Source: Corynebacterium suedekumii | GTDB lineage: Bacteria > Actinomycetota > Actinomycetes > Mycobacteriales > Mycobacteriaceae | Direction: 5' to 3' | Length of the DNA stretch: 64,000 nucleotides | NCBI RefSeq assembly: GCF_030252185.1 | Contig: NZ_CP126970.1 | Coordinates: 1 to 64,000, forward strand | Shown here: piece after piece, positions 19,528-28,094 of the stretch | Layout of the letters: each line of letters starts with the position of its first letter | Numbering within the stretch: position 1 is the first letter of the stretch | Translations under genes and position numbers: made by a program | Notes under the pieces: model-generated | Seen by the model: only the letters and a program-made list of their open reading frames with translations | Told to the model about the DNA's origin: nothing | Database searches by the model: none

Positions 19528-20250
19528 ATGAGTGACACCGGAACCGGCACGACCGGCGGCACCGGCCCGGGCCCGGCAGGTTCTGGAGGTTCAGGCGGTT
19601 CCCGGGCATCTGGGGTTCCCGGGGCATCCCGGGCTTCCGGGGCTTCCGGGGCTTCTAAGCGCCCGGAGTCCACGGTGCCCACGGTGTCCGGCCCCGCCGC
19701 CAGCCGGGCCGTCGGCGCCGGGCGCGGCTCCTGGCTCCGACGCCTCATCGTCGGCCCCACCTCCAGCCCCCTGGAAACCGGTCTCGCCCGGATCAACGAG
19801 CGCCTCGGCCTGCACACCGGCTACCGGCCCGAGGTCGTCCGCGCCAACGCCGCCCGCATCCGCGTCGAGGCGACCGAACGGATGTCGCGCAACATCTACT
19901 ACGCCCCCGACATGGACGGCCAGGCCGAACCCGGCGAAGTCGTCTGGATCTGGGCGCCGTCCGACGGGCTGGACAAACCCCCGCGCGAACGCGCCATGCT
20001 CGTCGTCGGCCGTGACCGGCACGCCATCCTCGGGCTGCTCATCTCCCCCAATCCGCAGCACGACGGAGAGGAGGCGTGGCTCGACATCGGGGCCGGTGAG
20101 TGGGACTCCTCCGGTCGGCAGTGCTGGGTCCGCCTCGACCGGGTCCTCGAGGTCTCCGAACTGGGCATCCGCCGCCAGGGCGCACTGTTCCCGCAGCGGC
20201 GTTTCGAGCGGATCGCCAACCGCCTGCGGTCGACGTACCACTGGGGCTGA
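19528..20250 (+). CDS. PemK/MazF-like domain protein with Gly/Ser/Ala-rich head
   Basis: 240 aa from ATG at 19528 (AGGA eight bases upstream; ATG at 19519 is possible). Residues 1-60 are low complexity (Gly, Ser, Ala), with a 9-bp DNA repeat coding ASG. The carboxy-terminal 120 residues match the actinobacterial PemK-like family: [33 protein letters not shown], a [26 protein letters not shown] core and [13 protein letters not shown]. PemK/MazF proteins are endoribonuclease toxins, but this long form has no antitoxin gene next to it. Its position between lepA and rpsT suggests a chromosomal housekeeping role. Catalysis is unproven. Confidence 0.75.
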   Translation: MSDTGTGTTGGTGPGPAGSGGSGGSRASGVPGASRASGASGASKRPESTVPTVSGPAASRAVGAGRGSWLRRLIVGPTSSPLETGLARINERLGLHTGYRPEVVRANAARIRVEATERMSRNIYYAPDMDGQAEPGEVVWIWAPSDGLDKPPRERAMLVVGRDRHAILGLLISPNPQHDGEEAWLDIGAGEWDSSGRQCWVRLDRVLEVSELGIRRQGALFPQRRFERIANRLRSTYHWG

Positions 20251-20259
20251 GTCTGACTT

Positions 20260-20288
20260 TTGGTTGCGCCTGGCCGGGCTGCTAGGCT
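20260..20288 (+). promoter_or_regulatory. rpsT promoter
   Basis: TTGGTT at 20260-20265 and TAGGCT at 20283-20288 with a 17-bp spacer. It implies a leader of about 150 nt before rpsT, long enough for autogenous control by S20. Confidence 0.5.
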
Positions 20289-20446
20289 TTGCCTGTTATT
20301 CACTTCCGGATGTGCCGGTCGGGACGGGCAGGACCTTGGGTTCGTTCTTGCAAGTACCGGCACCGATGAACCACGACTGGTTCGGGACCGGTCCGGCTGG
20401 TGGGTTACCGACACCGAAGATCTTCGACACCAAGAGGTAAAAACCA

Positions 20447-20713
20447 ATGGCAAACATCAAGTCCCAGCAGAAGCGCGTTCTCACCAACGAGAAGCGTCGC
20501 CAGCGCAACCAGTCCGTCCGCTCCGCCGTGCGCACCGAGATCCGCAAGTTCCGTGCCGCCGTCGAGGCCGGCGACCAGGCTGCCGCCGAGGCTCAGCTGC
20601 GCACCGCCGGTCGCGCACTGGACAAGGCCGTGACCAAGGGTGTGTTCCACCGCAACAACGCCGCCAACAAGAAGTCGAGCATGGCTCGCGCCTTCAACAA
20701 GATGGGTGAGTAA
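20447..20713 (+). CDS. rpsT: 30S ribosomal protein S20
   Basis: 88 aa, [10 protein letters not shown] start, basic and Ala-rich helical bundle ending [10 protein letters not shown]. It binds 16S rRNA early in 30S assembly. A ribosome site AAGAGG lies nine bases upstream. The gene is monocistronic: own promoter, long leader, and a strong terminator 14 bp downstream. Divergent lepA and the PemK-like gene lie upstream as in other corynebacteria. Confidence 0.97.
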   Translation: MANIKSQQKRVLTNEKRRQRNQSVRSAVRTEIRKFRAAVEAGDQAAAEAQLRTAGRALDKAVTKGVFHRNNAANKKSSMARAFNKMGE

Positions 20714-20727
20714 CTCCCCGTCGACTG

Positions 20728-20775
20728 ATCCCCGGTTCCTGACCCGCTCACGCGGGCAGGGGGCCGGGGATTTTT
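20728..20775 (+). terminator. rpsT terminator
   Basis: Outer stem ATCCCCGG/CCGGGGAT, inner stem CCCGC/GCGGG, followed by TTTTT at 20771-20775. Confidence 0.85.
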
Positions 20776-20803
20776 CTGTGCCCGCTATGCCTGATCTGCT
20801 GCG

Positions 20804-20876
20804 GGTGTTCTTTCGGGTGGCAGAAACTCACCGTTTTCCCGGTTCTCGGGGAGTTCCTGCCACCCGAAGGAACACC
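20804..20876. repeat. Long intergenic hairpin with 26-bp arms
   Basis: Left arm 20804-20829 (begins GGTGTTCTTTCGGGTGGC) and right arm 20851-20876 pair over 26 positions with only two differences, both allowing G-U pairing in RNA. The 21-nt loop contains TTTTCCCGG. No T-tract follows, so it is not an ordinary terminator. It lies between rpsT and the LysE gene, where no ORF is credible. Confidence 0.7.
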
Positions 20877-20888
20877 GACAGGTCCCCG

Positions 20889-20959
20889 GTGGCGCTTTCC
20901 ACCCCACTTTGAGCACGGATTCCCGATTTTCCGGGTCCAACTGGCGTACAAAGCGCCAC
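20889..20959. repeat. Second inverted repeat next to the long hairpin
   Basis: GTGGCGCTTT at 20889-20898 and AAAGCGCCAC at 20950-20959 are perfect 10-bp arms, 51 bp apart; the interval includes CCCGATTTTCCGGG, close to the loop motif of the neighbouring hairpin. Confidence 0.5.
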
Positions 20960-20985
20960 TCAACCCGCCGCCCACCCCACAGAGG

Positions 20986-21636
20986 TCACCAGCCGGTCAG
21001 GTCGCGCAGGCCGGTGACCGCCAGGACCAGGCCGGCGACGATGAAGAACGCCCCGGCGACGATGTCGATCCACGGCCCGGCGCGCAGCAGACGCCGACGC
21101 ATCCCCACGGTGGAGACCAGCAGGGAGATCGCGATCTGGAGTGCCAGGGAGGACAGCCACAGGACGAGCACCACGATGATCGAGGTCGCGGCGGTCGGCG
21201 AGGGTGGCAGCAACGGGGCGATGAGGGCGGAGAGGAACAGGACGATCTTGGGGTTGGACAGGTTGGTGGTCAGCCCGAGCCAGAAGGCGGAGCGGAGGCG
21301 GCCGAGGCGGGCGGCGGCGTCGTCAAGATCCACGGGCGGGTGGTGGCGCTCGCGGAGGCCGCCGACGATGTTGCCGCGGCCCATCCAGATCAGCCAGGAG
21401 CCGCCGATGAGCTGGACGAGGCCGAGGATGGCGGGGAAGGCGTTGAGGAGGGCGGCAGCGCCCAGGACCGTGAGGGTGCACCAGAACAGGACACCGAACT
21501 GGATGCCCAGGGTGGCGGCGAGGGCGTGGCGGCGGGAGCGGGTGGCCAGGCGGGTGATGAGCAGGATGTCGGGCCCCGGGGAGGCGGCTCCCACGAGGTT
21601 GAGGACGACCAGTGTGCCCAGTTGGGAGGGGGTCAT
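20986..21636 (-). CDS. LysE/RhtB-family amino-acid exporter
   Basis: 216 aa, six membrane helices. The family signature is at the amino terminus: NLVGAASPGPDILLITR (residues 13-29). The middle has a cytoplasmic loop rich in Arg and Asp (about 95-115) followed by FWLGLTTNLSNPKIVLFL. It exports amino acids or their derivatives; substrate unknown. ATG overlaps the stop of the ankyrin gene by four bases (ATGA), so the two are translationally coupled, with holA upstream on the same strand. Confidence 0.88.
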   Translation of the reverse strand: MTPSQLGTLVVLNLVGAASPGPDILLITRLATRSRRHALAATLGIQFGVLFWCTLTVLGAAALLNAFPAILGLVQLIGGSWLIWMGRGNIVGGLRERHHPPVDLDDAAARLGRLRSAFWLGLTTNLSNPKIVLFLSALIAPLLPPSPTAATSIIVVLVLWLSSLALQIAISLLVSTVGMRRRLLRAGPWIDIVAGAFFIVAGLVLAVTGLRDLTGW

Positions 21637-22022
21637 TCCTCCACGCCGAGTCGCGCCAGGGCGTCCTCGATCTGGAAGTACTGGGCGGTGGCCAGGGCGG
21701 AGGGCTGGCCGGCGTGCGGGTCGGCGCCGGCGGTGAGGAGTACGTCCATGACGTCGAGGTCCTTCTTGAACACGGCGCCGGCGAGCGGGGTCTGCCCGCG
21801 GTCGTTGACCTTGTCCACCTCGGCGCCGCGCTTGAGCAGCTCGGCGGTGAGGTCGGCGTGGCCGTTGTAGGAGGCGAGCATGAGCAGGGAGTTGCCGTCC
21901 TGGTTCATCAGGTCGGGGCTCACTCCTTCGTCGACGTAGGCGAGGAGGGTGTGGTCGCCGTTGCGGGCCATGTCGAACAGGCGGGTGGCCAGTTCGCGGA
22001 CGTCGTCGGGAATGTCGGTCAT
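21633..22022 (-). CDS. Ankyrin-repeat protein
   Basis: 129 aa from ATG at 22022; a GTG at 22040 is an alternative. Three ankyrin-type repeats are seen: DGNSLLMLASYNGHADLT, DRGQTPLAGAVFKKDLDV and the preceding helix pair LATRLFDMARNGDHTLL. Such small bacterial ankyrin proteins mediate protein contacts, sometimes in peroxide defence near catalases. It lies between holA (3' overlap zone) and the LysE gene. Confidence 0.85.
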   Translation of the reverse strand: MTDIPDDVRELATRLFDMARNGDHTLLAYVDEGVSPDLMNQDGNSLLMLASYNGHADLTAELLKRGAEVDKVNDRGQTPLAGAVFKKDLDVMDVLLTAGADPHAGQPSALATAQYFQIEDALARLGVEE

Positions 22023-22032
22023 GGTGTCGATC

Positions 22033-22995
22033 TTAACCACCGAGCTCGGAGATGCGGCGCACGGCGTACTCGATGGCGAATTCCGGGTCGCCGCCCTGGC
22101 CCTTGACCTCGGCGTCGAGTTCGGCGACGACGATGACGGCCTCGGAGACGGCGTCGCCGGACCAGCGGCGTGCCACGGAGGCGGTCTTCTTCACCACGAA
22201 GGGGTGCATGCCAAGGGAGCCGGCGAGGGACTGGTAGTCGCTGGTGCGGGTGGAGTACAACCGGGCGATGGCGCCGACCTTGCTGCTCAGGGCGGCGGCG
22301 AGTGCGACGGGGTGCATGCCCAGTTGCAGGGCGCGGCGGGTGCTGGCCACGGCGCGGGATGTCTGTCCGCTGACGGCGAGGTCGGCGATGTCGAAGCCGG
22401 AGACCTCGGCCACGCCCTCGTAGTAGGAGCGGACGGTGGCGACGGTGACCTCCCCGTCGGTGTCGGCGACGAGCTGGGAGACGGCGGAGGCGAGTTCGCG
22501 CAGGTCGGAGCCGACGCCTTCGAGCAGCGCGTGGACGACGTCCGGGGTGGGGCGGATGCCGTGGGTGCGGAATTCGTTGGTCACCCAGCTCGGCCGGTCG
22601 CCCGGTTTGAGCGGGTTGACCTCGTGGACGTCGGCGAGTTTCTTGAACTTGCCCACCAGGGCTTTCTGCCGGCCGCCGCCGGTGTGGTGGATGATGAGGT
22701 GGATGCCCGGCGCAACATCCTTGCAGGCCTGCAGGAGGATCTCGGCGGGTTCCTTGCCGGCCATCTCGGCCTTGGTCACCACGACGACGCGGTCCTCGCC
22801 GAAGAGGGAGGGGCTGGTGGCGTCGATGAGTTCGGGGACGGTGACATCGGAGGCGCGCAGGGTGGTGACCTCCAGGTCGGTGCCCTCGGGCAGGTCAGCG
22901 CGGACGGCGTCGACGAGCGTGCGGCGGGTGCGTTCGGCGAGGAACTCGTCCTCGCCGAGAATGAGGTTCACGGGGGCCACGGGCATGCGCCCCAT
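22033..22995 (-). CDS. holA: DNA polymerase III subunit delta
   Basis: 320 aa from ATG at 22995, seven bases after GGGAGG. It is the clamp-loader wrench subunit that opens the beta clamp. The early LILGEDEFLAERTRR and the middle TGGGRQKALVGKFKKLADVHE (split across residues about 115-135) are typical, followed by the lid helices and the carboxy-terminal collar domain. It is just downstream of comEC on the same strand, the usual comEA-comEC-holA order. Confidence 0.92.
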   Translation of the reverse strand: MGRMPVAPVNLILGEDEFLAERTRRTLVDAVRADLPEGTDLEVTTLRASDVTVPELIDATSPSLFGEDRVVVVTKAEMAGKEPAEILLQACKDVAPGIHLIIHHTGGGRQKALVGKFKKLADVHEVNPLKPGDRPSWVTNEFRTHGIRPTPDVVHALLEGVGSDLRELASAVSQLVADTDGEVTVATVRSYYEGVAEVSGFDIADLAVSGQTSRAVASTRRALQLGMHPVALAAALSSKVGAIARLYSTRTSDYQSLAGSLGMHPFVVKKTASVARRWSGDAVSEAVIVVAELDAEVKGQGGDPEFAIEYAVRRISELGG

Positions 22996-22996
22996 A

Positions 22997-24638
22997 TTAG
23001 AACCTCCCGTCGGCGGCATGTTGCGTGCCGTCCACGTGCAGTGTCACCGGCCCGTCGCGCTGCGGGAACAGCACGGGGATCCCCTCCCGCGTCACCGTCG
23101 GGCGTATCGACGCCCGCCCGTCTCCCTCCTCCACCACAATCACCTGCGTCCCCGGTGGTGCGGTCCCCACCTCCTCGACGGTGGGCACATGGTGGACCCG
23201 CAGGGACTCGAGCGGGATTTCCGGCGGCAGCGGATCGGTACGTGCCGCCCAGAGGAAGAGAGCGCACACCACCCCGGCGGTCTTGAGCGGGTGCCCGCTG
23301 ATGACGCCGACGAGGACCCAGCCGTAGCCGACGAGCACCCAGGCGGGGCTGGCGGGCACGGTGGCGTTGGGCAGGCCGGCGCACCAGGTGGCCACGGTGT
23401 GGATCCACCAGGTGCACGGTTCGATGATCATGAGCGGGAGTGTCGCCAGGCCGCCGGGCAGCAGGGACAGGCCCGCGGCGATGAGTCCCAGGACGGTGAC
23501 GGGGGCGACCGCCGGAGCGACCAGGACATTGGCGAGGACGGAGACCATCGACACCCGGCCGGCCATGAGCGCGATGATCGGCATGGTGACCAGGTCCGCC
23601 GCGACGGCCACGGCGATCGCCCGGACGAGGATGTCGGGCCACCCGGTCCTGGCCAGCGGTCGGTAGAGCAGCGGGAACAGGGCGATGATCCCGGCGGTGG
23701 CGGCCACCGAGAGCGCGAAGCCGTAGGCCACGGCGAGGTCCGGGTCCCACAGCAGCAGGCCGATGAGGGCCAGGCACAGCCCGTGGATCGGTTCCATCCG
23801 GGTGGAGTTGATCACCGCGAGCAGCCCAACCAGGCCGGTCACCGAGGCACGCAGCACGCTCGGTTCCGTGCCCACCAGGCCGACGAAGCCCGCCAGCGCC
23901 ACGGCAGCCGCCCCCACCTGGACCCGCGGGCCGAGGGTGAGCAGCCGGCAGACGAGCACGGCGGCGGTGGTGACGATGGCGACGTTCGCCCCGCTCACCG
24001 CCGTGAGGTGGGACAGTCCGGTGTCGATGTAGAGCTGGGTGTCCGCGGCCGTCTGGCCGGAGGTGTCGCCGAGGACCATGCCGGGGATGAGCCCCTGGGA
24101 AGCCTCGCCGACGCTCGTCTCCACGGCCCGCCCGAGCGACTCCCGGACCAGGCGGGAGACCGCGTCCATGCCGCTCGGGCCGGCCACGGGGTGCACGCGG
24201 CCGTTGCCCACCTGGCCGAGTAGTCCGGGGCGGTCGCTGGCGCTCAGGCTCGCCTCCACCACGACCCGGGAGCCGGAGACGACACCGTCGCCGAGCTCGT
24301 CGGTGAACACGGGCAGGGGTGCGGGGAGGTCGGAAACGTCGACACGCACGAGGTACCCGCCGCCGGTGATCTCCACGGGGGCGGTGGCCACCTCCCCGAC
24401 GATCTGCTCCCCCGGCTCCCAGGACCGAGCCCGCCTCCAGGCCGGCCCAGGTGACCAGGGTCGCCGCCGCCCCGCTCGCCCCGACCATCGTGGCCTGCCC
24501 GCCCTGACCCAGGAGGCCGAGGACCAGGGCGGCGACCACCACGCCGGCCACCGCCAGCGCCACGGAGCCGTGGCTGAGCAGGACGAGGATGACCGCCCAC
24601 ACCGCCAGTGCCGCGGGCACCAGGCGGAGTTCGCTCAC
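22997..24638 (-). pseudogene. comEC: ComEC/Rec2 DNA-uptake channel, frameshifted
   Basis: GTG start at 24638 overlaps the comEA stop (GTGA). The first 70 codons encode membrane helices (MSELRLVPAALAVWAV), but after GLEAGS near 24420 the frame ends in junk while the homologous continuation SWEPGEQIVGEVATAPVEITG is one frame away. One extra base explains it. The remaining 460 residues contain the competence domain with GLIPGMVLGDTSG and HLTAVSGANVAIV and ten or so helices, all uninterrupted. In the family ComEC passes single-stranded DNA across the membrane. A single break in an otherwise clean gene may be an error or recent loss of competence. No metallo-beta-lactamase domain is apparent at the end. 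Confidence 0.75.
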
Positions 24639-25285
24639 AGACTCACCTGGTCCCGCAGTGCCTCGAACTTGGCGGGGCCGATGCCCTTGACGTCCATGAG
24701 CTGGTCGATGGCGGTGAACCCGCCGGTGGCTTCGCGATGGGCGATGATCGCCGAGGCGGTGGCCTCCCCCACCCCGTCAAGGGTGGTCAGTTCCGCGACG
24801 TCGGCGGAGTTGAGGGACACGGCGCCCGCGCCACCGGAGCCCGCATCCGGAGGCGCTGCCTCCCCTACCGCGGGGACGACGAGCTGCTGGCCGTCGGTGA
24901 GCCGCTGCGCCCGGTTGAGGGCGAGAAGGTCGGCCTCCGGGAGAGGTTCGGCGGCGGCGAGGGCGTCGTCGACACGCGCGCCGGGGGCGAGAGTGACCAG
25001 ACCGGGGTGGGCGACGTGGCCGACGACGGAGACCACCAGGTCCGTGCCGGGGTCGGCGGAGGGGCCCGCGGCCACCGCCGGCAGGTCCGCCACGGGCAGG
25101 GCGGCGGGTTCGGGATCGCGCTGCAGCACCACCCAGGCCCCGACGATGAGGAGGACCAGTACCCCGGCGACCATCCCCTGGCGGAGGGTGAGGGTCCAAC
25201 GCGGGGTGGGGTAGGCGACGTCGAGAAGCTGTTCCTGCCCCGTGGGGCGGGTGAGGTCGGCGAGACGGTCGATGGTGGCGCTCAT
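24635..25285 (-). CDS. comEA: ComEA-like helix-hairpin-helix DNA receptor
   Basis: 216 aa from ATG at 25285, seven bases after a TAGCGT -10 (leaderless). Residues about 40-60 are one membrane anchor, then a SLBB-like soluble domain (VVSVVGHVAHPGLVTL) and a carboxy-terminal double helix-hairpin-helix (LNSADVAELTTLDGVGEATA, LMDVKGIGPAKFEAL) that binds DNA without sequence preference. Layout matches ComEA of Gram-positive competence systems. It overlaps comEC by four bases. Confidence 0.9.
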   Translation of the reverse strand: MSATIDRLADLTRPTGQEQLLDVAYPTPRWTLTLRQGMVAGVLVLLIVGAWVVLQRDPEPAALPVADLPAVAAGPSADPGTDLVVSVVGHVAHPGLVTLAPGARVDDALAAAEPLPEADLLALNRAQRLTDGQQLVVPAVGEAAPPDAGSGGAGAVSLNSADVAELTTLDGVGEATASAIIAHREATGGFTAIDQLMDVKGIGPAKFEALRDQVSL

Positions 25286-25360
25286 GGCGCTCACGCTAGG
25301 GGGTGTTCACGTCCGGCGACAGCGCACTCGAGCGGGCCTGTGGACAACCCCGCTGACACG

Positions 25361-26182
25361 TCAACTGACTGGGGAGAAATCCTCCGGGCGGGCGGAGAAC
25401 ACCGCCGACAGGCCGATGGCACCGGCACCGGTGTGGACGGCGAGGGTGGCCTCCATGAGCATGGTCATGATGCTCGACCCCTCGGGCAGGACATCGGCGA
25501 GCATGTTGTGCAGGTCGGTGGCGGCCTCATCGGCGTCATTGTGCTGGATGGCCACGAAGGCGGGGTCTCCCCCGGCGCGCTCGATGACCAGCTCGACGAG
25601 TTTGGTGAACGCCTTCGACTGGGTGCGGGTCTTGCCCGCCAGCTCCAGGCGGCCGCCCCTGATCTGCATGATCGGCTTGGTGGCCAGCAGGACCGCCGAC
25701 TGGACGGTCGTGGCGGCGGACATGCGGCCGGACTTGCGCATCTCCTCGATGCCGTGGAGGTAGACCCAGGTGGCGGAACGTTCGAGGGTGCCCACGGCGA
25801 TGTCGTGGCACTCGTCGAGATCCGCGCCCTCGCTGGCGACCTTCGCGGCGGCCATCGCGGCCGCCCCCACGGCCATCCCGACGGAACCGGTGTCCACGAC
25901 GCGGACCAGGTCATCCGGGAACACGGCGGCGGCCTGCACGGCGGCCGACCACGTCGAGGACAGCTCCTTCGACAGGTGCAGGGCCAGCACACCCTCGTCA
26001 CCGCCGCGCTCGAGCTGCCGGGCGTAGGCGGCGGTCAACTCCAGGGAGGACAGCCCGGAGGTCGAGGAGTCGTGGCCCTCCTCATCGCGCATGACGTGGA
26101 GGTCGACGACGGTGATGTCGAGCTCCTCGATGACCTCCTCGGGCAGGTCGGCGGAGGAGTCGGTGATGATCCGGACCGGCAT
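25361..26182 (-). CDS. DegV-family fatty-acid-binding protein
   Basis: 273 aa from ATG at 26182. DegV (FakB-like) proteins hold a fatty acid between two domains. Motifs include RIITDSSADLP at the amino terminus, STSGLSS near 50 and DTGSVGMAVG near 97, which line the ligand pocket and carboxylate site. The start overlaps the stop of the upstream phosphatase by one base (TGATG), so it belongs to the rsfS-phosphatase unit. Ligand and partner kinase unknown. Confidence 0.88.
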   Translation of the reverse strand: MPVRIITDSSADLPEEVIEELDITVVDLHVMRDEEGHDSSTSGLSSLELTAAYARQLERGGDEGVLALHLSKELSSTWSAAVQAAAVFPDDLVRVVDTGSVGMAVGAAAMAAAKVASEGADLDECHDIAVGTLERSATWVYLHGIEEMRKSGRMSAATTVQSAVLLATKPIMQIRGGRLELAGKTRTQSKAFTKLVELVIERAGGDPAFVAIQHNDADEAATDLHNMLADVLPEGSSIMTMLMEATLAVHTGAGAIGLSAVFSARPEDFSPVS

Positions 26183-26928
26183 CAGCCCATGTTCCATCCG
26201 TCGAGGTACCACTGAGCGTCACCGACGGTCTCCGGGGTGAACTCCGGGGTGCGGATCTTCTTCGCCGCACCCGAGTCCCCGACCGCACCGTCGCCGGCGA
26301 TGCTGTTCGCCCGGACCTGGAAGTCGTCGAGGGCGTCGAAGCTGCCCGGCTGGAAGCGTGGGCGGGCCGTCAGCTGCGAGCGGCACCCGTTCTTCAGGCC
26401 CGAGAGCAGCGGGTACATGGACACGTCGAGGCCCAGCAGGTTGGACGTCAGAGCGGAGATCGTGCCGCCGTGGGCGACGACGAGGACGGCGTGGCCGTCC
26501 CAGTCGTCGTAGTCGGCCATGAGGTCGTCGATGACCGGGCGGGCCCGCTGCGCGACCTGGACGCGGGACTCACCCTCCGGAGGTGCCCACGTGGCGTCGT
26601 GGCGCCAGATGGCGCGCGCCCCGGGCAGCTCCACGTCGATCTCGTCGTGGGACTTCGCCTGCCACTGCCCCAGGTGGGTCTCGCGGAGGCGAGCGTCCTT
26701 CTCCACCTCCACGCCGAGGATGTCGGCGATGATGCACGCGGTGTCATACGCACGGGCGAGGTCGGAGGAGAGGATGCGGGAGATGCCTGCGTCGACAAGC
26801 ATCTGCCCCGCCGCACGCGCCTGTTCCCGCCCCAGATCCGACAGCTCGGTGTCGAGCTGTCCCTGCATGCGGCGGGTGGCGTTGTAGTGGGTCTGACCGT
26901 GACGGATCATGACCAGGCGGCGGGTCAT
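26182..26928 (-). CDS. Histidine-phosphatase superfamily protein, GpgP-like
   Basis: 248 aa. The catalytic RHG motif is MIRHGQTHYNATRR with His10, and the second His lies in VVAHGGTISAL. The gene sits directly after rsfS and nadD, as does mycobacterial gpgP (glucosyl-3-phosphoglycerate phosphatase), which makes glucosylglycerate for methylglucose lipopolysaccharide; older annotations call this gene gpmB or phosphoglycerate mutase. The carboxy-terminal extension beyond residue 215 is typical of that subgroup. Activity is inferred from context and domain only. Confidence 0.8.
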   Translation of the reverse strand: MTRRLVMIRHGQTHYNATRRMQGQLDTELSDLGREQARAAGQMLVDAGISRILSSDLARAYDTACIIADILGVEVEKDARLRETHLGQWQAKSHDEIDVELPGARAIWRHDATWAPPEGESRVQVAQRARPVIDDLMADYDDWDGHAVLVVAHGGTISALTSNLLGLDVSMYPLLSGLKNGCRSQLTARPRFQPGSFDALDDFQVRANSIAGDGAVGDSGAAKKIRTPEFTPETVGDAQWYLDGWNMG

Positions 26929-26933
26929 GGGTC

Positions 26934-27407
26934 TCAGTACCCCTCGTCCTCGTCCTCCGGAGCGGGCGCGGCGAGCGGGATCTCGTCGATGGACTCGACG
27001 GTGCGGACATCCACGTCCTCCGTCCACTCACCCGGACGCTCGGGCAGCTCGATGCCCTCGACCTCGATGAGCGGGCAGTCACGGTAGAGCCGGTCGAGAC
27101 CGTAGAACTCACGCTCGGTGTCACGCTGGATGTGGACGACGAGCACCCCGTAGTCGAGCAGCACCCAGCGGTTCTCCCGGTTGCCCTCCCGGCGCAACGG
27201 CTCGACGCCGGCCTCGGTGAGCCTGTCCTCGACCTCCTCGACGATGGCACCGACCTGGCGCTCGTTGTCCGCCGAGGCCACGACGAAGACATCGCTGATG
27301 GCCATGACGTCGGAGACGTCCAGCACGGCGATGTCACGGCCCAGCTTCTCGTCGGCGGCCAGGGCCGCAATGGTGGCCAGGCGGCGGGATTCGTCAGAAA
27401 CAGTCAC
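26934..27407 (-). CDS. rsfS: Ribosomal silencing factor RsfS (Iojap)
   Basis: 157 aa from GTG, six bases after GAGGA. It binds ribosomal protein L14 and blocks subunit joining when nutrients are poor. The DUF143 core is complete: EKLGRDIAVLDVSDVMAISD, NERQVGAIVEEVED, and WVLLDYGVLVVHIQ. The acidic tail after residue 118 (about 40 residues) is an extension seen in actinobacteria. Genes nadD upstream and the phosphatase downstream give the conserved order. Confidence 0.93.
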   Translation of the reverse strand: MTVSDESRRLATIAALAADEKLGRDIAVLDVSDVMAISDVFVVASADNERQVGAIVEEVEDRLTEAGVEPLRREGNRENRWVLLDYGVLVVHIQRDTEREFYGLDRLYRDCPLIEVEGIELPERPGEWTEDVDVRTVESIDEIPLAAPAPEDEDEGY

Positions 27408-27488
27408 GCAGGATCCTCATCTGTAGAGCAGTAGATATGCAGCAGAAAACACTTGTCCCCCAGTTTCCCACGGAACGGGCCCAATGTC

Positions 27489-28094
27489 CTAGTTTCCACC
27501 CGGTCGCCGGTACAGATCATTCTTCGCGATGTACTGCACCACCCCGTCCGGCACGAGGTACCACACCGGTCGGCCCTGCGCGGCGCGCTCGCGGACATCG
27601 GTCGAGGAGATCGCCATGGCGGGCACGTCGATGAGGTGCACCCGCTGCTGGTGGGCCTCGGGCAGCATCTCCTCCGTCAGCTCGTAGCCGGGGCGGGTGA
27701 CGCCGACGAACTCGGCGAGGTCGAACATGCCCTCCCAGTCACGCCACGACATGATCGAGCGCAGCGCGTCGGCGCCGGTGATGAAGAACAGCTCCGCGTC
27801 GGGGAACTCGCGGCGCAGGTCGTGGAGGGTGTCCACGGTGTAGGTGTCGCCGCCGCGGTCGATGTCGACGCGGCTGACCTGGAACCTGGGGTTGGAGGCG
27901 GTGGCGATGACGGTCATGAGGTAGCGGTCCTCGGCGCGTGAGACCTGCCGGTCGGCCTTCTGCCACGGCTGCCCGGTGGGCACGAAGATCACCGTGTCGA
28001 GGGCGAAGCGGTCCGCGACCTCGCTGGCGGCGACGAGGTGGCCGTGGTGGATCGGGTCGAAGGTGCCGCCCATGACACCGATGCGCCTAGTCAT
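27489..28094 (-). CDS. nadD: Nicotinate-nucleotide adenylyltransferase
   Basis: 201 aa. It makes deamido-NAD from nicotinate mononucleotide and ATP. The nucleotide-binding motif is [12 protein letters not shown] (9-20) and the carboxy-terminal SSTDVRER lies near 173, both characteristic of the NadD/PPAT superfamily. Length is normal. The start overlaps the end of the upstream cutinase-like gene by eight bases. Confidence 0.95.
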   Translation of the reverse strand: MTRRIGVMGGTFDPIHHGHLVAASEVADRFALDTVIFVPTGQPWQKADRQVSRAEDRYLMTVIATASNPRFQVSRVDIDRGGDTYTVDTLHDLRREFPDAELFFITGADALRSIMSWRDWEGMFDLAEFVGVTRPGYELTEEMLPEAHQQRVHLIDVPAMAISSTDVRERAAQGRPVWYLVPDGVVQYIAKNDLYRRPGGN

